DNA from: Pluralibacter gergoviae ATCC 33028 = NBRC 105706
Lineage (GTDB): Bacteria; Pseudomonadota; Gammaproteobacteria; Enterobacterales; Enterobacteriaceae
Reading direction: 5' to 3'
NCBI RefSeq assembly: GCF_001598855.1
Contig: NZ_BCZS01000006.1
Location: forward strand, 124,001 to 188,000
DNA: 64,000 nt
Shown here: one piece after another, positions 9,774 through 19,451 of the stretch
How positions within the stretch are numbered: position 1 is the first letter of the stretch
How the letters are laid out: the number at the start of each line of letters is the position of its first letter
The notes under the pieces: generated by a model
Seen by the model: the letters and a program-made list of their open reading frames with translations, nothing else
What the model was told of the DNA's origin: nothing
Databases searched by the model: none
Program-made: the position numbers and the translations under genes

Positions 9774-10727
9774 ATGAAAACTGAGACACCCACCGTAAAA
9801 ATGGTTGCCATCGCCGATGACGAGGCGGGGCAGCGTATCGATAACTTTTTGCGCACCCAGCTTAAGGGCGTGCCGAAGAGCATGATTTACCGCATCCTGC
9901 GCAAGGGCGAAGTGCGAGTCAATAAGAAGCGCGTCAAGCCCGAGTACAAGCTGGAGGCGGGTGACGAAGTGCGCATCCCGCCGGTGCGCGTCGCCGAACG
10001 TGAAGAAGAGGCCGTGTCGCCGCACCTCAACAAGGTGGCGGCGCTGAGCGAGGTTATCCTTTATGAGGATGACCATATTCTGGTGCTCAACAAGCCGTCC
10101 GGCACCGCCGTTCACGGCGGCAGCGGCCTCAGCTTTGGGGTCATTGAAGGCCTGCGGGCGCTGCGCCCGGAAGCCCGCTTCCTGGAGCTGGTGCACCGCC
10201 TTGACCGCGATACTTCCGGCGTGCTGCTGGTGGCGAAGAAGCGTTCGGCCCTGCGCTCGCTGCACGAGCAGCTGCGCGAGAAGGGGATGCAGAAGGATTA
10301 TCTGGCCCTGGTGCGCGGCCAGTGGCAGTCGCACACCAAAGTGGTGCAGGCGCCGCTGCTGAAGAACATTCTGCAAAGCGGCGAGCGCATTGTGCGGGTC
10401 AGCCAGGAAGGCAAGCCGTCGGAGACGCGCTTTAAGGTTGAGGAGCGTTTCGAATTCGCCACCCTGGTGCGCTGCAGCCCGGTCACCGGCCGCACCCACC
10501 AGATCCGCGTCCACACCCTGCACGCCGGGCATCCCATCGCCTTTGACGACCGCTACGGCGATCGCGAGTTCGATAAGCAGCTGGCGGGTACCGGCCTGAA
10601 TCGCCTGTTCCTGCACGCTGCGGCGCTGAAGTTCACCCATCCCGGCACCGGCGAGACGCTGCGCATTGAAGCGCCGATGGATAATGGTCTGAAAAATTGC
10701 CTGAAGGTGCTGCGCAGCAAGAAGTAG
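9774..10727 (+). CDS. rluC: 23S rRNA pseudouridine(955/2504/2580) synthase
   Basis: 317-residue pseudouridine synthase. An S4-like RNA-binding domain (about 18-80) precedes the catalytic RluA-type domain. HRLDRDTSG places the catalytic aspartate at residue 144, and GRTHQIRVH is the family's RNA-contact motif. The start MKTETPTVK matches the E. coli protein; the reading frame is open 14 codons further upstream (ATG 9732) but that extension has no counterpart. It modifies three uridines around the peptidyl transferase centre. Divergent from rne, as in E. coli. Confidence 0.95.
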   Translation: MKTETPTVKMVAIADDEAGQRIDNFLRTQLKGVPKSMIYRILRKGEVRVNKKRVKPEYKLEAGDEVRIPPVRVAEREEEAVSPHLNKVAALSEVILYEDDHILVLNKPSGTAVHGGSGLSFGVIEGLRALRPEARFLELVHRLDRDTSGVLLVAKKRSALRSLHEQLREKGMQKDYLALVRGQWQSHTKVVQAPLLKNILQSGERIVRVSQEGKPSETRFKVEERFEFATLVRCSPVTGRTHQIRVHTLHAGHPIAFDDRYGDREFDKQLAGTGLNRLFLHAAALKFTHPGTGETLRIEAPMDNGLKNCLKVLRSKK

Positions 10728-10735
10728 GGCGGAAA

Positions 10736-10755
10736 GCGGCAGGACTGCCTGCCGC
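10736..10755. terminator. Hairpin between rluC and porin gene
   Basis: GCGGCAGG pairs with CCTGCCGC across a 4-base loop. It sits just after rluC and before the end of the convergent porin gene. The U runs on both sides are weak, so termination strength is uncertain. Confidence 0.5.
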
Positions 10756-10784
10756 ATTATCGTTTTCAACCGGTGCGAGGGAAA

Positions 10785-11936
10785 TCAGAAGTCGTAAACG
10801 ACGCGCACCAGGTTGGCATCGCCCTGATGATCGGTGCTGGACGTAAAGACGTGTTCATACTGCACGGAGAACCCGTAGTCCAGCTTCAGGTTAACGCCGA
10901 TGCCGTTATCGATGCGCTTATAGTTCCGCCCGTTGAGATACTCCAGACGGTCGCCCATGAAGTAGGGCTGAATGGCCTGTACCGCATACTGCCCGATAGG
11001 GAAACTGTAGCCGGCATAGTATTCAATACCCCAGGCATCGTCCGCGAAATACTTATCAATATTGCGATCGCCGCGCATATTCTGCAGGAAGTTTTGATAC
11101 CAGCCGCCGCCGACGGAGAATGTCCAGTTATCGGGCGTCCAGCTCAGCGACGTACCGACGATGTTCTGATCGTAGGTTTTGTCTTTGCTGCTGTTATTTA
11201 CCCGCATGTCAGCCCGGGTGTAGTTCCAGGCCGCGCCCCAGGTAAAATCTTTCGTGAAGTGGTAGTCGATACCTAATGAACCGCCGCCCCGGCGCTTATA
11301 GTGCAGCCCGTTGTTGAGGTTAAGGTTATCGTTGAACAGATAGGCCGCATAAATATCGGCGTCACCGATGCTCTTTTTGTATTTGAGCATGTTACGTGAC
11401 ATGTAAGATCCGTCGTAGTCGCCGTTGATACCGTTTCCCGGCGCCTGGCCTAACATATCGTAATCCCAGATGTCGGTTTTAACGCCAACGATGTCATAGT
11501 ACACGCTGTTCTGTTTACCGAAGGTCAGGGTGCCCCAGGTATCGCTTTTCAAACCGGTGAACAGCATACGGCGCGTGGTGTGGGTCGTGCCTTTTTGATA
11601 GTGGTTATCCCATTTGAACACTCTCGGGAAATCAACGCCCAGCTCATAGTAGCTAATCCAGCTGATATCGTCGAAAAGGTAATAATCACTGGTAAAGCGG
11701 AAACGCGTTCCTCCATCGTAGCCGTTGCGTTTATAGGACCCCTTATCACCTTTACTGAGGTTAAGCACCTGAGGTCGAATACTGCCGCCCACGGTGAAGT
11801 TCAGCCGGCTGAGCGGATCGCCCGCTTCTGGAGCCTGTTTAATCAGGGTGATTTCAGCAAAAGCCCCGTGGCTGGAACATCCCAGAAAGACGGCGGCTGC
11901 TGTATATTTTATTAATGTTTTTAATGTGTTATTCAC
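10785..11936 (-). CDS. Outer-membrane porin, general porin superfamily
   Basis: 383-residue beta-barrel protein. A signal peptide (about 1-27, ending SSHGAFA before EITLIK) is followed by alternating aromatic strands such as TRFRFTSDYYLFDDIS and GTLTFGKQNS, and by a C-terminal phenylalanine (RVVYDF), the outer-membrane insertion signal. Length fits a trimeric diffusion porin. It is not an obvious OmpC, OmpF or PhoE orthologue and is absent between rluC and yceF in E. coli. The gene is visibly less GC-rich than its neighbours. The start is GTG with AAGGA seven bases upstream. The substrate cannot be read from the sequence. Confidence 0.85.
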   Translation of the reverse strand: MNNTLKTLIKYTAAAVFLGCSSHGAFAEITLIKQAPEAGDPLSRLNFTVGGSIRPQVLNLSKGDKGSYKRNGYDGGTRFRFTSDYYLFDDISWISYYELGVDFPRVFKWDNHYQKGTTHTTRRMLFTGLKSDTWGTLTFGKQNSVYYDIVGVKTDIWDYDMLGQAPGNGINGDYDGSYMSRNMLKYKKSIGDADIYAAYLFNDNLNLNNGLHYKRRGGGSLGIDYHFTKDFTWGAAWNYTRADMRVNNSSKDKTYDQNIVGTSLSWTPDNWTFSVGGGWYQNFLQNMRGDRNIDKYFADDAWGIEYYAGYSFPIGQYAVQAIQPYFMGDRLEYLNGRNYKRIDNGIGVNLKLDYGFSVQYEHVFTSSTDHQGDANLVRVVYDF

Positions 11937-12352
11937 GGTTTTTCCTTACCTGCGCAATTGTTAGCGTGGTAACAATACGTTTTTTTGTATGTCAGAAATG
12001 AGATCTGAATAATATTTTTTAACGCGAACTAAGTGCCTGGCAAGGTGAATTGTAACCGCAGATTACAGGCAGTAAAAAAGTGAAATTGCGGATTATTGCT
12101 GAGATAGCAGCCTGGACTGGGCGTTGTTTGGACGTTTTATGGCGACGTTATCTGTCGGTTGCCGATTTTTTGGACCGGAGGATGTGGCGTCATGGTGTGA
12201 TATTTAATGGTGATAATTAACATTTTCCTCTGCGTTGGGCGACGCGGATTAACATCAGGGAAAGAGCGCACGCGCGGCCCGGCATCATCCAGGTTGATGC
12301 CGGGAAGGCAGCGCGCGGTTATAGAAAAGAAGGCGCGGTAGAGAGAAAACGC
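11937..12352 (-). promoter_or_regulatory. Porin upstream region with operator-like dyad
   Basis: This 416-base gap between yceF and the porin gene holds no gene. ATTGTTA (11957-11963) and TAACAAT (11970-11976) form a perfect 7-bp dyad around a 6-base spacer, 20 bases before the porin GTG; it could be an operator or a leader hairpin. Further up, CCCGGCATCA (12278-12287) pairs with TGATGCCGGG (12295-12304) just beyond the yceF stop, without a U run. AT-rich sequence near 12000-12030 is where the porin promoter most likely lies. Confidence 0.5.
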
Positions 12353-12937
12353 TCAGTTGAGCAGCGGATCCTGCCGCTCGTGGCGCAGCATTTTACACAG
12401 CGCGATAAGCGGCAGTCCCACCAGCGTATTGGGATCGCGGCCGTCAAGGCGCTCGAACAGCGTAATGCCGAGCCCCTCACTCATAAAGCTGCCGGCGCAG
12501 TTTAACGGCTGCTCTTTCTCTATATAGCGGGCAATTTCAACGTCGCTCAGCTGGCGAAAGTGAACGTCAAACGGTTCGCACTCGGTCTGCAGATGGCCGC
12601 TGGCGCTGTTGTAGAGCGCAAGGCCGGTATAGAAGGTGACCACATGGCCGCTGGCGGCGCGCAGCTGTCGGCGGGCGTTCTCTTCGCTGTGGGGCTTGCC
12701 GGTTATTTTGCCATCAAGTACGCACACCTGGTCGGCGCCGATAATCAGATGGTTGGGATAGTCCGCGGCCAGCGCCTGCGCTTTGGCCTGCGCCAGTCGC
12801 AGCACCAGCTGGCGCGGCGATTCGCCGGGGAGCGGCAGTTCATCCACCTGCGGGGCGACGCATTTAAAGGGCATTTCCAGCTTTTTAAGCAGTTCGCGGC
12901 GGTAGCGGGAAGTGGACGCAAGAATAAGTGGCAGCAT
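12353..12937 (-). CDS. yceF: Maf-family nucleotide pyrophosphatase (7-methyl-GTP type)
   Basis: 194-residue Maf/HAM1-type house-cleaning pyrophosphatase; the E. coli orthologue hydrolyses 7-methyl-GTP. The N-terminal [14 protein letters not shown] motif, [12 protein letters not shown] (catalytic aspartate region) and [19 protein letters not shown] are typical. The start chosen gives MLPLILAST and the E. coli length. A longer in-frame start at 12976 adds 13 residues without a counterpart. It is transcribed away from yceD. Confidence 0.92.
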   Translation of the reverse strand: MLPLILASTSRYRRELLKKLEMPFKCVAPQVDELPLPGESPRQLVLRLAQAKAQALAADYPNHLIIGADQVCVLDGKITGKPHSEENARRQLRAASGHVVTFYTGLALYNSASGHLQTECEPFDVHFRQLSDVEIARYIEKEQPLNCAGSFMSEGLGITLFERLDGRDPNTLVGLPLIALCKMLRHERQDPLLN

Positions 12938-13013
12938 AATTTTTTTACCGGGCTCTGGTGATTCGAATCGGCTCATCTTAAACTACTGGCCGCAATGTGT
13001 GCGAATAAATGGC

Positions 13014-13038
13014 AAAAGGCGCCTGCGGGTGCCTTTTT
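13014..13038. terminator. Bidirectional terminator-like hairpin between yceF and yceD
   Basis: AAAAGGCGCC (13014-13023) pairs with GGTGCCTTTT (13028-13037), with one G-U pair and loop TGCG, and is followed by T residues to 13038. The outer A/T arms make it functional in both directions. It lies directly upstream of the yceD promoter, in a divergent region where no upstream plus-strand gene needs ending. Confidence 0.75.
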
Positions 13039-13040
13039 CT

Positions 13041-13069
13041 TTGACTCTATGACGTTACAAAGTTAATAT
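13041..13069 (+). promoter_or_regulatory. yceD-rpmF promoter
   Basis: TTGACT (13041-13046), a 17-base spacer and TAATAT (13064-13069) make a near-consensus sigma-70 promoter. The predicted start of transcription is about 13075-13077, only 2-4 bases before the yceD ATG. Confidence 0.8.
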
Positions 13070-13078
13070 GCGCGCCCT

Positions 13079-13600
13079 ATGCAAAAGGTAAAATTACCCC
13101 TGACTCTCGATCCGGTTCGTACCGCTCAAAAACGCCTCGATTATCAAGGTGTCTACACCTGCGATCAGGTGGAGCGCGTGGCTGGGTCAGTCGTCAGCGT
13201 GGACAGTGATGTGGAATGCGATATGACATTCGCTATCGACAACCAGCGTCTCGCCGTCATTAAAGGCGATGCAAAGGTTGACGTGACGCTCGAATGTCAG
13301 CGCTGCGGGAAACCGTTCCCGTTATCTGTTCACACAACGTATTGTTTCAGCCCGGTCAAAAATGATGAGCAGGCTGAAGCACTCCCGGAAGCGTATGAGC
13401 CGATTGAGGTTAACGATTTCGGTGAAATCGATCTGCTGGCAATGGTCGAGGATGAAATCATCCTCTCCCTGCCGGTAGTTCCGGTGCATGATTCTGAACA
13501 CTGTGAAGTGTCCGACGCGGACATGGTCTTTGGTGAGCTGCCTGAAGAGGCGCAGAAGCCAAACCCATTTGCCGTATTAGCCAGCTTAAAGCGTAAGTAA
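13079..13600 (+). CDS. yceD: YceD, 23S rRNA accumulation protein (DUF177)
   Basis: 173 residues, the same length as E. coli YceD and highly similar ([54 protein letters not shown]). It has a CQRCGKPF cysteine pair and a second cysteine at HDSEHCEV. The DUF177 family is linked to 23S rRNA accumulation and is usually encoded next to rpmF, as here (16-base gap). No ribosome-binding site is visible before the ATG, which fits the very short or absent leader predicted from its promoter. Confidence 0.94.
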   Translation: MQKVKLPLTLDPVRTAQKRLDYQGVYTCDQVERVAGSVVSVDSDVECDMTFAIDNQRLAVIKGDAKVDVTLECQRCGKPFPLSVHTTYCFSPVKNDEQAEALPEAYEPIEVNDFGEIDLLAMVEDEIILSLPVVPVHDSEHCEVSDADMVFGELPEEAQKPNPFAVLASLKRK

Positions 13601-13604
13601 TTGA

Positions 13605-13790
<186 letters not shown>

Positions 13791-13819
13791 TCACGCGCAA
13801 GCGTGAGGCTTAGTGAGGC

Positions 13820-13841
13820 TATCCCCGCCTGCGCGGGGATA
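13820..13841 (+). other. GC-rich hairpin between rpmF and plsX
   Basis: TATCCCCGC pairs perfectly with GCGGGGATA around a CTGC loop. There is no U run, so this looks more like an mRNA processing or stability element than a terminator. It sits 25 bases before the plsX start. Confidence 0.6.
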
Positions 13842-13866
13842 TACCGAACCAGGCGGCGACGAAACC

Positions 13867-14901
13867 TTGACGCGTCTGACCATAGCGTTAGATGTCATGG
13901 GGGGCGATTCAGGCCCTTCCGTGACGGTGCCTGCAGCTTTGCAGGCACTGCGTTCTAATCCACAACTCTCGCTTCTCTTAGTCGGCAATCCCGACGACAT
14001 TACGCCTTTACTTGCCAGAGCTGACTTCGAACAACGTTCACGTCTGCAGGTTATCCCTGCCCAGTCAGTTATTGCCAGTGACGCGCGTCCGGCTCTCGCG
14101 GTACGCCAGAGCCGGGGCAGCTCCATGCGCATTGCGCTGGAAGCGGTGAAAGAAGGGCGCGCCGACGCCTGCGTCAGCGCCGGTAATACCGGCGCGCTGA
14201 TGGGGCTGGCTAAACTCCTGCTCAAGCCATTGGACGGTATTGAGCGCCCGGCGCTGATGACGGTGCTGCCGAATAAAGAGCAGGGCAAAACGGTGGTGCT
14301 TGACCTCGGCGCCAACGTCGACTGCGACGCTATCATGCTGGTGCAGTTCGCCATTATGGGGGCGGTCATGGCCGAAGAGGTGGTGGGCATTGCGTCGCCC
14401 CGGGTGGCGCTGCTGAACATTGGCGAAGAAGAGACCAAAGGCCCGGAAAGTATCCGGGATGCGGCATTGATGCTGAAAAAACTCTCATCTCTCAACTATA
14501 TCGGCTATCTTGAGGCTAACGAACTCCTCACCGGCAAGACGGACGTGCTGGTTTGTGACGGATTTACGGGCAACGTCACATTAAAAACCATGGAGGGTGT
14601 TGTCAGAATGTTCCTTTCCCTGCTGAAATCGCAGGGCGAAGGCCAAAAGCGGTCCTGGTGGCTGAAAATTGTTAAACGATGGCTGCAAAATAGCCTGATG
14701 CGGCGATTCGGTCACCTCAACCCCGACCAGTATAATGGCGCCTGTCTGTTAGGATTGCGCGGCACGGTGATCAAGAGTCATGGTGCAGCCAATCAGCGCG
14801 CGTTCAGCGTCGCGATTGAACAGGCAGTGCAGGCAGTGCAGCGTGAGGTCCCTCAGCGGATCGCCGCTCGCCTCGAATCTGTATTACCACCAAAAGACTG
14901 A
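13867..14901 (+). CDS. plsX: Phosphate acyltransferase PlsX
   Basis: 344 residues. PlsX converts acyl-ACP to acyl-phosphate, the acyl donor for PlsY in phospholipid synthesis. [17 protein letters not shown] at the start and [17 protein letters not shown] are family hallmarks. I chose the TTG at 13867 because it reproduces the E. coli N-terminus; an in-frame ATG at 13813 would add 18 residues without a counterpart and run through the leader hairpin. The C-terminus is about 12 residues shorter than in E. coli. fabH follows after 6 bases. Confidence 0.92.
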   Translation: MTRLTIALDVMGGDSGPSVTVPAALQALRSNPQLSLLLVGNPDDITPLLARADFEQRSRLQVIPAQSVIASDARPALAVRQSRGSSMRIALEAVKEGRADACVSAGNTGALMGLAKLLLKPLDGIERPALMTVLPNKEQGKTVVLDLGANVDCDAIMLVQFAIMGAVMAEEVVGIASPRVALLNIGEEETKGPESIRDAALMLKKLSSLNYIGYLEANELLTGKTDVLVCDGFTGNVTLKTMEGVVRMFLSLLKSQGEGQKRSWWLKIVKRWLQNSLMRRFGHLNPDQYNGACLLGLRGTVIKSHGAANQRAFSVAIEQAVQAVQREVPQRIAARLESVLPPKD

Positions 14902-14907
14902 GCGTAC

Positions 14908-15861
14908 ATGTATACGAAGATTATAGGTACCGGCAGCTATCTGCCTGAACAAGTGCGTACCAACGCCGACCTTGAAAAAATGGTAGACACCTCTGACGAA
15001 TGGATTGTCACGCGCACAGGTATCCGTGAACGCCGTATTGCTGGCCCGGAGGACTCTGTCTCTACCATGGGCTGTGAAGCCGCGAAGCGCGCGCTGGAGA
15101 TGGCCGGTATCGGCGCCGACCAGATTGGGCTGATTATTGTCGCTACCACGTCGGCAACGCACGCCTTTCCCAGCGCGGCCTGCCAGATTCAGTCGATGCT
15201 GGACATCAAAGGCTGTCCGGCGTTTGATGTGGCCGCCGCCTGCGCGGGCTTTACCTATGCGCTGAGCATTGCCGATCAGTACGTGAAGTCCGGCGCCGTG
15301 AAGCACGCGCTGGTGATCGGCTCCGACGTGCTGGCCCGCACCTGCGATCCGAACGATCGCGGGACTATCATTATCTTTGGCGACGGCGCGGGCGCCGTGG
15401 TACTGGGCGCGTCTGAAGAGCCGGGGATCATCTCCACCCACCTGCACGCCGACGGTAACTACGGCGCGCTCTTAACGCTGCCGAACGCCGATCGCGTACA
15501 TCCGGAAAATCCGATTTATCTGACGATGGCCGGCAACGAAGTCTTCAAAGTGGCGGTGAAGGAGCTGGCGAACATCGTTGAAGAGACCCTGGAAGCCAAC
15601 AACCTCGACCGCAGCCAGCTCGACTGGCTGGTCCCCCATCAGGCGAATTTGCGCATCATCAGCGCCACGGCGAAAAAGCTGGGGATGCCGATGGAGAATG
15701 TGGTGGTCACCCTTGACCGCCATGGCAACACTTCTGCGGCCTCTGTGCCCTGCGCGCTGGATGAAGCGGTGCGCGATGGCCGCATTCAGCGCGGTCAACT
15801 GGTGCTGCTTGAAGCCTTTGGCGGCGGTTTCACCTGGGGCTCCGCGCTGGTTCGTTTTTAA
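14908..15861 (+). CDS. fabH: Beta-ketoacyl-ACP synthase III
   Basis: 317 residues, the same as E. coli FabH. It condenses acetyl-CoA with malonyl-ACP and so starts fatty-acid synthesis. The active-site cysteine is residue 112 in AAACAGF. The histidine is in [10 protein letters not shown] and the asparagine in [10 protein letters not shown], completing the Cys-His-Asn triad. The C-terminal [13 protein letters not shown] is conserved. It lies tightly packed between plsX and fabD. Confidence 0.97.
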   Translation: MYTKIIGTGSYLPEQVRTNADLEKMVDTSDEWIVTRTGIRERRIAGPEDSVSTMGCEAAKRALEMAGIGADQIGLIIVATTSATHAFPSAACQIQSMLDIKGCPAFDVAAACAGFTYALSIADQYVKSGAVKHALVIGSDVLARTCDPNDRGTIIIFGDGAGAVVLGASEEPGIISTHLHADGNYGALLTLPNADRVHPENPIYLTMAGNEVFKVAVKELANIVEETLEANNLDRSQLDWLVPHQANLRIISATAKKLGMPMENVVVTLDRHGNTSAASVPCALDEAVRDGRIQRGQLVLLEAFGGGFTWGSALVRF

Positions 15862-15875
15862 TTAAGGATAACAAC

Positions 15876-16805
15876 ATGACGCAATTTGCTTTTGTTTTCC
15901 CGGGGCAGGGCTCCCAGACCGTGGGTATGCTGGCTGAGATGGCCGCACAGTATCCGGTTATCGAAGAGACCTTCGGCGAAGCCTCTGCGGCATTAGGCTA
16001 TGACCTGTGGGCGCTGACCCAGCAGGGCCCGGCGGAAGAGCTGAACAAAACCTGGCAGACGCAGCCTGCGCTGCTGACCGCCTCCGTGGCGCTGTACCGC
16101 GTCTGGCAGCAGCAGGGCGGCAAAGCGCCAGCGCTGATGGCCGGCCACAGCCTCGGCGAGTACTCCGCGCTGGTCTGCGCCGGCGTGATTGCTTTCGCTG
16201 ACGCCGTTCGCCTGGTCGAGCTGCGCGGCAAGTTCATGCAGGAAGCCGTGCCGGAAGGCACCGGCGGCATGTCGGCGATTATTGGCCTCGACGACGCCTC
16301 CATTGCCAAAGCCTGCGAAGAGTCTGCACAAGGGCAGGTGGTTTCGCCGGTGAACTTCAACTCCCCGGGCCAGGTGGTCATCGCTGGTCACAAAGAGGCC
16401 GTTGAGCGCGCCGGTGCCGCCTGTAAAGCCGCTGGCGCCAAGCGCGCGCTGCCGCTGCCGGTCAGCGTGCCGTCGCACTGTGCGCTGATGAAGCCCGCAG
16501 CGGAGAAACTGGCCGCGGAGCTTGCGAAGATTACCTTTAACGCACCGCAGATAGCCGTCATCAACAACGTTGACGTTAAGTGTGAAACTGCCGCTGACGC
16601 CATCCGCGACGCGCTGGTGCGCCAGCTCTACAGCCCGGTACAGTGGACCAGAACCGTTGAGTTTATGGCTTCCCAGGGCGTGGAGCATCTGTATGAAGTG
16701 GGGCCGGGCAAAGTCCTTACCGGCCTGACAAAACGTATTGTTGACACCCTGACCGCATCGGCGCTTAACGAGCCGGCTGCGATGTCAGCGGCGCTTGAAC
16801 AATAA
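15876..16805 (+). CDS. fabD: Malonyl-CoA:ACP transacylase
   Basis: 309 residues. It transfers malonyl from CoA to ACP for chain elongation. FVFPGQGSQ opens the protein, and the nucleophile Ser92 is in GHSLGEYSAL. The partner histidine lies in PVSVPSHCALMKP. Length equals that of E. coli FabD. AAGGATAACAAC precedes the ATG. fabG begins 19 bases after the stop. Confidence 0.97.
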   Translation: MTQFAFVFPGQGSQTVGMLAEMAAQYPVIEETFGEASAALGYDLWALTQQGPAEELNKTWQTQPALLTASVALYRVWQQQGGKAPALMAGHSLGEYSALVCAGVIAFADAVRLVELRGKFMQEAVPEGTGGMSAIIGLDDASIAKACEESAQGQVVSPVNFNSPGQVVIAGHKEAVERAGAACKAAGAKRALPLPVSVPSHCALMKPAAEKLAAELAKITFNAPQIAVINNVDVKCETAADAIRDALVRQLYSPVQWTRTVEFMASQGVEHLYEVGPGKVLTGLTKRIVDTLTASALNEPAAMSAALEQ

Positions 16806-16824
16806 TAAGAGGAAAAACAAAACC

Positions 16825-17559
16825 ATGAGTTTTGAAGGAAAAATTGCGCTGGTTACCGGTGCAAGCCGCGGCATTGGTCGCGCTATCGCTGAAACGCTGG
16901 CTGCACGCGGCGCGAAGGTGATTGGCACCGCGACCAGTGAAAGCGGCGCGCAGGCTATCAGCGATTATTTAGGTGCGAACGGGAAAGGTCTGATGCTGAA
17001 TGTGACCGATCCTGCATCTATTGAATCTGTTCTCGGAAATATTCGCGCAGAGTTTGGCGAAGTGGATATTCTGGTCAATAATGCCGGGATTACGCGTGAT
17101 AACCTGCTGATGCGCATGAAAGACGACGAGTGGAACGATATTCTCGAAACCAATCTGTCATCAGTATTCCGTCTGTCAAAAGCGGTAATGCGCGCTATGA
17201 TGAAAAAGCGCCATGGACGCATTATCACTATCGGTTCTGTGGTTGGTACCATGGGAAATGCGGGTCAGGCCAACTACGCTGCGGCGAAAGCGGGTCTGAT
17301 TGGCTTCAGTAAATCCCTGGCACGCGAAGTTGCGTCCCGCGGTATTACTGTAAACGTTGTTGCTCCGGGCTTTATTGAAACGGACATGACGCGTGCGCTG
17401 ACCGATGAGCAGCGTGCGGGTACACTGGCGGCGGTTCCGGCGGGGCGCCTGGGCTCCCCAAATGAAATCGCCAGTGCGGTTGCATTTTTAGCCTCTGACG
17501 AAGCAGGTTACATCACCGGTGAAACGCTGCACGTTAACGGCGGAATGTATATGGTCTGA
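16825..17559 (+). CDS. fabG: 3-oxoacyl-ACP reductase
   Basis: 244-residue short-chain dehydrogenase that reduces beta-ketoacyl-ACP with NADPH. The cofactor motif TGASRGIG lies near residues 11-18, NNAG follows, and the catalytic Ser (SVVGTMGNAGQ) and Tyr-x-x-x-Lys (NYAAAKAG) are present. The start at 16825 (MSFEGKI) matches E. coli and has AAGAGGAAA upstream. An upstream in-frame ATG at 16795 overlaps the end of fabD and is unlikely to be used. A 210-base gap with a dyad and a promoter separates it from acpP. Confidence 0.96.
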   Translation: MSFEGKIALVTGASRGIGRAIAETLAARGAKVIGTATSESGAQAISDYLGANGKGLMLNVTDPASIESVLGNIRAEFGEVDILVNNAGITRDNLLMRMKDDEWNDILETNLSSVFRLSKAVMRAMMKKRHGRIITIGSVVGTMGNAGQANYAAAKAGLIGFSKSLAREVASRGITVNVVAPGFIETDMTRALTDEQRAGTLAAVPAGRLGSPNEIASAVAFLASDEAGYITGETLHVNGGMYMV

Positions 17560-17565
17560 TCGTAG

Positions 17566-17626
17566 TTTGTGCAAAATGCTCAGGAACCGCGCACTCCGTG
17601 CTATTCCATGCGTTATTTTGCACAAA
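17566..17626 (+). repeat. 12-bp perfect inverted repeat after fabG
   Basis: TTTGTGCAAAAT (17566-17577) and ATTTTGCACAAA (17615-17626) are exact reverse complements 37 bases apart. The loop contains a smaller GCAC/GTGC hairpin. A further GGGC/GCCC hairpin follows at 17643-17654. The AT-rich arms do not resemble an intrinsic terminator. The dyad lies upstream of the acpP promoter and could be an operator or an mRNA end-protecting stem. Confidence 0.75.
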
Positions 17627-17696
17627 ATGATTTGCGTTATTAGGGCTAATGCCCGCAAAATAGCGTAAAATCGTGGTCAGATATGCCGGGATTTAG

Positions 17697-17724
17697 TTGC
17701 AAATTTTTCAACATTTTATACACT
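17697..17724 (+). promoter_or_regulatory. acpP promoter
   Basis: TTGCAA (17697-17702), a 16-base spacer and TACACT (17719-17724) lie in an AT-rich tract. Transcription would start near 17731, leaving a 39-base leader with a small TCGC-GAAA-GCGA hairpin (17735-17746). A separate strong promoter for the very abundant ACP is expected. Confidence 0.7.
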
Positions 17725-17769
17725 ACGAAAACCATCGCGAAAGCGAGTTTTGATAGGAAATTTAAGAGT

Positions 17770-18006
17770 ATGAGCACTATCGAAGAACGCGTTAAGAAAA
17801 TTATCGGCGAACAGCTGGGCGTTAAGCAGGAAGAAGTTACCAACAATGCTTCCTTCGTTGAGGACCTGGGCGCTGATTCTCTTGACACTGTTGAGCTGGT
17901 AATGGCTCTGGAAGAAGAGTTTGATACTGAGATTCCGGACGAAGAAGCTGAGAAAATCACCACCGTTCAGGCTGCCATTGATTACATCAACGGTCACCAG
18001 GCGTAA
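17770..18006 (+). CDS. acpP: Acyl carrier protein
   Basis: 78 residues, acidic, essentially identical to E. coli ACP. The phosphopantetheine attachment serine lies in [12 protein letters not shown] (Ser37 counting Met). It carries acyl chains for fatty acid, lipid A and biotin/lipoate synthesis. The ATG at 17770 gives the normal [10 protein letters not shown] start. Its own promoter and a following terminator-like hairpin mark it as separately expressed from fabG and fabF. Confidence 0.98.
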
Positions 18007-18017
18007 GTGAACATCTC

Positions 18018-18047
18018 CAGGCGGTCACTCGACCGCCTGAGTTTTTT
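18018..18047 (+). terminator. Terminator after acpP
   Basis: CAGGCGGTC (18018-18026) pairs with GACCGCCTG (18031-18039), followed by AG and six T residues and then a further T-rich stretch. It lies between acpP and fabF and probably lets only part of the transcripts continue into fabF. Confidence 0.85.
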
Positions 18048-18057
18048 CTTTTTTTAG

Positions 18058-19338
<1,281 letters not shown>

Positions 19339-19355
19339 TAATTCCGCGTCGATGA

Positions 19356-19380
19356 AAAAGGCCTGCACTGCAGGCCTTTT
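19356..19380 (+). terminator. Terminator after fabF
   Basis: AAAAGGCCTG (19356-19365) pairs with CAGGCCTTTT (19371-19380) around a CACTG loop, 17 bases past the fabF stop. The A/T-rich ends make it bidirectional. Confidence 0.85.
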
Positions 19381-19451
19381 CTTTAAGTATTCTCCGCTTG
19401 AACTGCATGGGCTCGCCTGCCAGACTCACAGGCCTTAAATAAGGAGCTTTT

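Noticed and set aside
13820-13841. Sequence resembling a type I-E CRISPR repeat before plsX
   Set aside because: It is a single copy with no spacers and no cas genes; only the GC hairpin is similar.
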